A DNA stretch of 64,000 nt from Bifidobacterium cuniculi (GTDB lineage: Bacteria > Actinomycetota > Actinomycetes > Actinomycetales > Bifidobacteriaceae). Location: the NCBI RefSeq assembly GCF_000741575.1, contig NZ_JGYV01000008.1:1-64000 (forward strand), read 5' to 3'. Both the position numbers and the translations under genes were made by a program. How positions within the stretch are numbered: the stretch's first letter is position 1; each line of letters starts with the position of its first letter. The notes beneath the pieces were generated by a model. It made no database searches, had not been told where the DNA came from, and saw only the letters and a list, made by a program, of their open reading frames with translations. Below, piece by piece: positions 59,206 to 64,000 of the stretch.

Positions 59206-59865
59206 ATGGCCCAGAAAGACAGCCGTGGCTATGAGTCGTACCCGAAGGACGCGTTCGACAATCCGCCGGACGGTCCTGTCGGGGTGCACCGCGGACGCCG
59301 TTCCGCGCTGGTGCGCATCGCGCCGTTCGGTGTGGTGCTGGTCCTGGCCGTGTTGGCAGGCGTCCTGTTCTGGAGCATCTTCTCCGGACAGGCTGCCAAT
59401 ATCTTCCGCTCGGCCCGCCAGGCCGAGCAGCAGACGACGACCCAGGCATCCACCACCTCGGCCTCCTCGTCCGTACAGACCGAATCCCCCAGCGAAAGCA
59501 CCACCGAATCCGCGTCCGCCAGCGCCAGCGAATCGCCGAGCGAGACGGCATCCCCGTCACAGGAGCCCGAGGAATCGCCTACGGCGGACCTGGCCGACCA
59601 GGTCGTCGTGGCCAACGGCACGGGCGTGGCCAACTATGCAGGTGCGAAGGCGGACGAGCTGCGCAATGCCGGTTTCACCGACGTCACCGCCACGAACCTC
59701 GCGGACCTGGGTCTGGCCGCTCCGGGCCAGACCGTGGTGTGGTACCAATCCGAGGACCAGCTGGCCACCGCACAGGAAGTCGCCAATTCGCTCGGGCTGG
59801 ATGGCGTGGCGGTGGAGCTCAATCCCGCCATTGGCGCACCTGTCGTCGCGGTGCTCATGGGCTGA
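59206..59865 (+). CDS. Membrane-anchored LytR_C-domain protein
   Basis: A 219-aa protein with a basic cytoplasmic head, one span (about 38-58) and a long Ser/Thr/Glu-rich linker (about 75-125). The extracellular domain (about 130-219) starts QVVVANGTGVANYAGAKADEL, which matches LytR_C. This domain is often attached to LytR-CpsA-Psr wall-polymer ligases, but the catalytic part is absent here. It may bind a wall glycan or assist an LCP enzyme elsewhere. ATG 59206 has GGAAGGA upstream. TATAGT lies at 59147-59152. A strong terminator follows. Confidence 0.75.
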   Translation: MAQKDSRGYESYPKDAFDNPPDGPVGVHRGRRSALVRIAPFGVVLVLAVLAGVLFWSIFSGQAANIFRSARQAEQQTTTQASTTSASSSVQTESPSESTTESASASASESPSETASPSQEPEESPTADLADQVVVANGTGVANYAGAKADELRNAGFTDVTATNLADLGLAAPGQTVVWYQSEDQLATAQEVANSLGLDGVAVELNPAIGAPVVAVLMG

Positions 59866-59883
59866 ACGGCTATGCGCCGACCT

Positions 59884-59923
59884 GCGGGGGCCGGCCATCG
59901 GACATCCGATGGCCGGCCCCCGC
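59884..59923 (+). terminator. Terminator after LytR_C gene
   Basis: A perfect 19-bp-arm stem (arm GCGGGGGCCGGCCATCGGA) follows the stop by 18 bp, with a 2-nt gap at its centre. Confidence 0.8.
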
Positions 59924-60084
59924 TTCATGCCCGTCTCACAGGTTGGAGTCCGCCCGTGCCGTGGTTGCGCGGGAGGCTCGACTGCCCTTCGAGGCTTGCA
60001 GGCCAGCATCCGAGGTCGTGGAGAGGGAGGACCGGGAGCGTGCGCATGCTGCCTGGAATCGGTCGAGCGGAGAGATGCAGGTCT

Positions 60085-60291
60085 ATGGCACAAGGAACCG
60101 TGAAATTCTTCAGCGATGCCCGTGGATACGGGTTCATTGTCCCCGAAGGGGGAGGGGAGGACGTGTTCGTCCACTATTCGGTGATCCGGGGCGACGGCTT
60201 CCGCAGTCTCAGCAAGGGGGAACCGGTGGAATTCAGCGTTGAGCAAACCCCCAAGGGCCTCCAGGCGACGGAGGTGGTCGCGCTGGGCTGA
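60085..60291 (+). CDS. Cold-shock-domain protein
   Basis: A 68-aa OB-fold nucleic-acid-binding protein. It begins MAQGTVKFFSDARGYGFIV, where RNP1 normally reads KGFGFI, and has DVFVHYSVI as RNP2. The middle KGEPVEFSVEQTPKGLQATEV is typical. The RNP1 and preceding residues differ from the major CspA type (F for W, S for N), so it may be a specialised paralogue. ATG 60085 follows GGAGAGATGCAGG. The 160 bp upstream hold its promoter region; I see no clear thermosensor. Confidence 0.9.
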   Translation: MAQGTVKFFSDARGYGFIVPEGGGEDVFVHYSVIRGDGFRSLSKGEPVEFSVEQTPKGLQATEVVALG

Positions 60292-60372
60292 CGTGTGCGG
60301 CCCATGCCAGTGGGTCCCGCCGGTCTCCCCGATGCACGGGGATGCCGGTGCGACATCCCCGACATGGGGATG

Positions 60373-60399
60373 TTGGCACTCGACCACCGAGAGTGCTAA
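60373..60399 (+). promoter_or_regulatory. CIRCE operator and promoter of groL
   Basis: TTGGCACTC-N9-GAGTGCTAA matches the CIRCE element (consensus TTAGCACTC-N9-GAGTGCTAA) with one mismatch. It overlaps a possible promoter, TTGGCA (60373-60378) and TAATCT (60397-60402) with 18 bp spacing. HrcA repressor binding would thus block groL at normal temperature. A small stem ACATCCCC/GGGGATGT lies just upstream (60353-60373). Confidence 0.9.
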
Positions 60400-60411
60400 T
60401 CTCCCTGATAG

Positions 60412-62133
<1,722 letters not shown>

Positions 62134-62169
62134 TCGACCCGGGCCCTCTTGGGGCCGGCCGATTGCCTT

Positions 62170-62210
62170 GCAGGACTGCCGTCCGCTCGCCGAGCGGACG
62201 GCAGTCCTGC
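62170..62210. terminator. Terminator after groL
   Basis: A 20-bp-arm perfect stem (arm GCAGGACTGCCGTCCGCTCG) follows groL and lies before the convergent WXG100 gene, so it can serve both. Confidence 0.85.
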
Positions 62211-62221
62211 TTTCAGGCACG

Positions 62222-62515
62222 TCATCCTGCGCTGAACAGCCTGGTGGCCATGGTCTCTGCGTCGGCGTACACCGAGGAGGCCTGGGTGAGGGCCTGCTGG
62301 ATGGACTGCAGGGACTGCTCCATCTGTAGTTGCGACGCCCGCCATTGCGAGGCCAGGGACGCAAATTGCGTGGCTGCGCTGCCGTGCCAGGCATCCTGGA
62401 GGGCGTTGAGGTTGGCGTACATGCCATCCACCGCCTGGCGGATGGCGTTGATGGAGGAACACACGGCGGCGCCGGACGCCTGGATGCGTTCCGAATCGAC
62501 TTGGTACTGCGGCAT
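62222..62515 (-). CDS. WXG100-family (EsxA-like) protein
   Basis: A 97-aa helical-hairpin protein with the WXG turn DAWHGSAATQF (W43-G45) between two long helices and no signal peptide. Such proteins are exported by type VII secretion or act as effector partners. No EccC/EssC ATPase is adjacent, so the export machinery must lie elsewhere or be absent. The start ATG 62515 has AAAGGACAACCC before it. The divergent TPM-domain gene starts 74 bp away. A C-terminal YxxxD/E-like SSVYADAET fits the type VII export signal. Confidence 0.85.
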   Translation of the reverse strand: MPQYQVDSERIQASGAAVCSSINAIRQAVDGMYANLNALQDAWHGSAATQFASLASQWRASQLQMEQSLQSIQQALTQASSVYADAETMATRLFSAG

Positions 62516-62588
62516 GGGTTGTCCTTTCGGTTGTGTCGTATGCTGAATGCCGTGCGCCACGGCTGGGGCGCCCGGTAAGGTGGAGGAT

Positions 62589-63332
62589 ATGACATCACGA
62601 ATGGGCATGGAAGTCAGCGGGGCCGATGTGGTCGGACGGTCCCCCTATCCACATCGCCGCTTTGCCGTCGGCGCAATGGCATGGCATTGCATCCTCGCCG
62701 TCCTTCTGGCGCTCGGCATGGCCGTCGCAGGCTGCATGCCGGCGACGGCATGGGCCGAGGGCGACGGCCAGGCGTCCGACGATGCGCAGTCCTCGTCGGG
62801 GACATACATCGTGGACACCCAGAACCTGTTGGGCGACGACTTCACCAAGGTCTCGGACACCATCGCGCAGACGAAGGAGGAGACGGGCGTCCTGGTGCGA
62901 CTGACCTACCTCTCCTCGCTGAACACCACCGAGACGCCGGCGCAGTGGGCGCAGTCGACCATGAAGTCGCTCGACCCGGCGCCCAACACGGTGATGCTGG
63001 TCGTCGCCACCGATGACGCCAACCTGGCCGTCGTCGTCTCGCCGGATTCCGACGAATGGCTGCACAAGCAGTCCACCGTGGATGCCCTGTCCGAGGCCGC
63101 GTACGCCCCGTTGGCCGTCAGCGGCAACGAGACGCCGGACTGGGCGGCCTCGGCGCTCGACATGATGGCCGCCATCCGCAACGCCAAGGCCACGTCCACG
63201 TCCAGTACCGCCTCCTCCGTGGGCATCATCATCCTGGCCGCCGTGGCGGTCCTGCTCATCGCGGTCGCCATCGGGTTCTTCGTGCATCGCAAGCATCGCG
63301 GCCGCCATGCGCATCAGGGCCGGTCCTCCTGA
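62589..63332 (+). CDS. TPM-domain membrane protein
   Basis: A 247-aa protein with a basic start, a hydrophobic signal/anchor (about 28-48, with a Cys near its end) and a TPM-type domain. The domain runs from about residue 75 to 175: TYIVDTQNLLGDDFTKVSDTI, ETGVLVRLTYLSSLNTTETP, NTVMLVVATDD. It ends in a C-terminal span (about 215-235) and a His/Arg-rich tail. TPM proteins are envelope proteins of uncertain activity, some being phosphatases. ATG 62589 has GGAGG upstream. It is divergent from the WXG100 gene. Confidence 0.75.
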   Translation: MTSRMGMEVSGADVVGRSPYPHRRFAVGAMAWHCILAVLLALGMAVAGCMPATAWAEGDGQASDDAQSSSGTYIVDTQNLLGDDFTKVSDTIAQTKEETGVLVRLTYLSSLNTTETPAQWAQSTMKSLDPAPNTVMLVVATDDANLAVVVSPDSDEWLHKQSTVDALSEAAYAPLAVSGNETPDWAASALDMMAAIRNAKATSTSSTASSVGIIILAAVAVLLIAVAIGFFVHRKHRGRHAHQGRSS

Positions 63333-63396
63333 ACCGACCCCTCCCTTTAAGAAGACTCTCAGGAAACATTCAGCGAAAGTGACGAAGATGGGTGCC

Positions 63397-64000
63397 ATGA
63401 ACAAAGCCAGCGAAAGCAAGATCGTCGTCGTAGACGACGAACCGTCCATCCGCGAACTGCTCGTCGCCTCCCTCCATTTCGCGGGATACGAGGTGGAGAC
63501 CGCCTCCTCTGGCGCCGAAGCGATCGAGGTCATCGAGAAAAGCCATCCGGACCTCATCATCCTCGACGTGATGCTGCCGGACATCGACGGCTTCACCGTC
63601 ACGCGCCGCATCCGCCAGGAGGGCATCAACGCGCCGGTGCTGTTCCTCACTGCGCGCGACGACACTCAGGACAAGGTCATGGGCCTGACCGTAGGCGGCG
63701 ACGACTATGTCACCAAGCCGTTCTCCCTGGAAGAGGTCGTGGCACGCATCCGCGCCATCCTGCGCCGTACCCGCGAACAGGAGGAGGACGACCCGATCAT
63801 CCGGGTCGGCGACCTCGAGATCAACGAGGACTCCCACGACGTGACCCGCGCCGGCCAGCCCATCGAACTGAGCCCCACCGAATACAAGCTCCTGCGCTAC
63901 CTCATGGACAACGAGGGCCGCGTGCTCTCCAAGGCGCAGATCCTCGACCACGTCTGGCAGTACGACTGGGGCGGCGACGCGGCCATCGTCGAGTCCTACA
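63397..64000 (+). CDS. OmpR-family two-component response regulator (3' end outside window)
   Basis: The visible 201 codons give a complete receiver domain: acidic pocket VVDDE, phospho-acceptor Asp57 in LIILDVMLPD, Thr in FLTARDD, and Lys in YVTKPFS. Most of an OmpR-type winged helix follows (DLEINEDSHDVTRAGQPIEL, YLMDNEGRVLSKAQILDHVW). The gene runs off the edge just before the recognition-loop end. Its cognate sensor kinase is probably next, outside the window. ATG 63397 and 63388 are both in frame; neither has a strong ribosome site. The signal and targets are unknown. Confidence 0.93.
   Translation, partial: MNKASESKIVVVDDEPSIRELLVASLHFAGYEVETASSGAEAIEVIEKSHPDLIILDVMLPDIDGFTVTRRIRQEGINAPVLFLTARDDTQDKVMGLTVGGDDYVTKPFSLEEVVARIRAILRRTREQEEDDPIIRVGDLEINEDSHDVTRAGQPIELSPTEYKLLRYLMDNEGRVLSKAQILDHVWQYDWGGDAAIVESY

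Overview
The window is a high-GC, densely coded bacterial chromosome segment with the gene content of an actinobacterium, most likely Bifidobacterium or a close relative. The signs are a one-chain PurL of about 1245 residues, a complete pupylation gene set without proteasome subunits, a PriA lacking the helicase motifs, an EF-P with a PGKGP loop, and many starts placed 6-7 nt after a -10-like hexamer (leaderless messages). The genus is inferred; I do not name a species.

Layout. 1-1216: the truncated end of an IS3-family element. 1247-5283: accessory genes, namely a 426-aa coiled-coil-like protein, an XRE-type regulator, a frameshifted Asp/Tyr-rich membrane protein and a small membrane protein. 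A 109-bp nested palindrome follows. 5486-6712: a membrane-associated GTPase. 6780-12778: purine genes purL, purC and purT on the minus strand. 12868-15406: a GT4 glycosyltransferase, a threonine-aldolase-like enzyme and tRNA-His. 15520-20487: a candidate small RNA, then the str cluster rpsL-rpsG-fusA-tuf. 20546-22021: a hydrolase and a Pr6Pr-type membrane protein. 22299-29948: an apparent operon efp-nusB-carA-carB-pyrF-gmk-GNAT, joining translation and antitermination factors with pyrimidine synthesis. 29932-40921: a nuclease-domain protein, ilvD, rpoZ-metK, cfa, priA-fmt, serB and a DedA protein.

41007-46799: the pupylation locus, with arc (Mpa-like ATPase), dop, a degenerate inositol-monophosphatase-like gene, pup and pafA. 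It has no prcBA, and ARC lacks the usual C-terminal proteasome-docking tail. 46844-51277: purB, a large membrane protein with a kinase-like middle, and HU.

51336-58335 (minus strand): a tightly coupled MoxR / DUF58 / small membrane protein / two VWA proteins / membrane protein series. It is followed by a small WXG-motif protein and an alpha/beta hydrolase whose N-terminal region looks WXG/LXG-like. This is the best candidate for an under-described system: a MoxR-VWA assembly machine linked to a type VII secretion-like substrate pair.

58402-64000: ung, a LytR_C-domain protein, a cold-shock protein, groL under a CIRCE element, a lone WXG100 protein, a TPM-domain membrane protein and a truncated OmpR-type response regulator.
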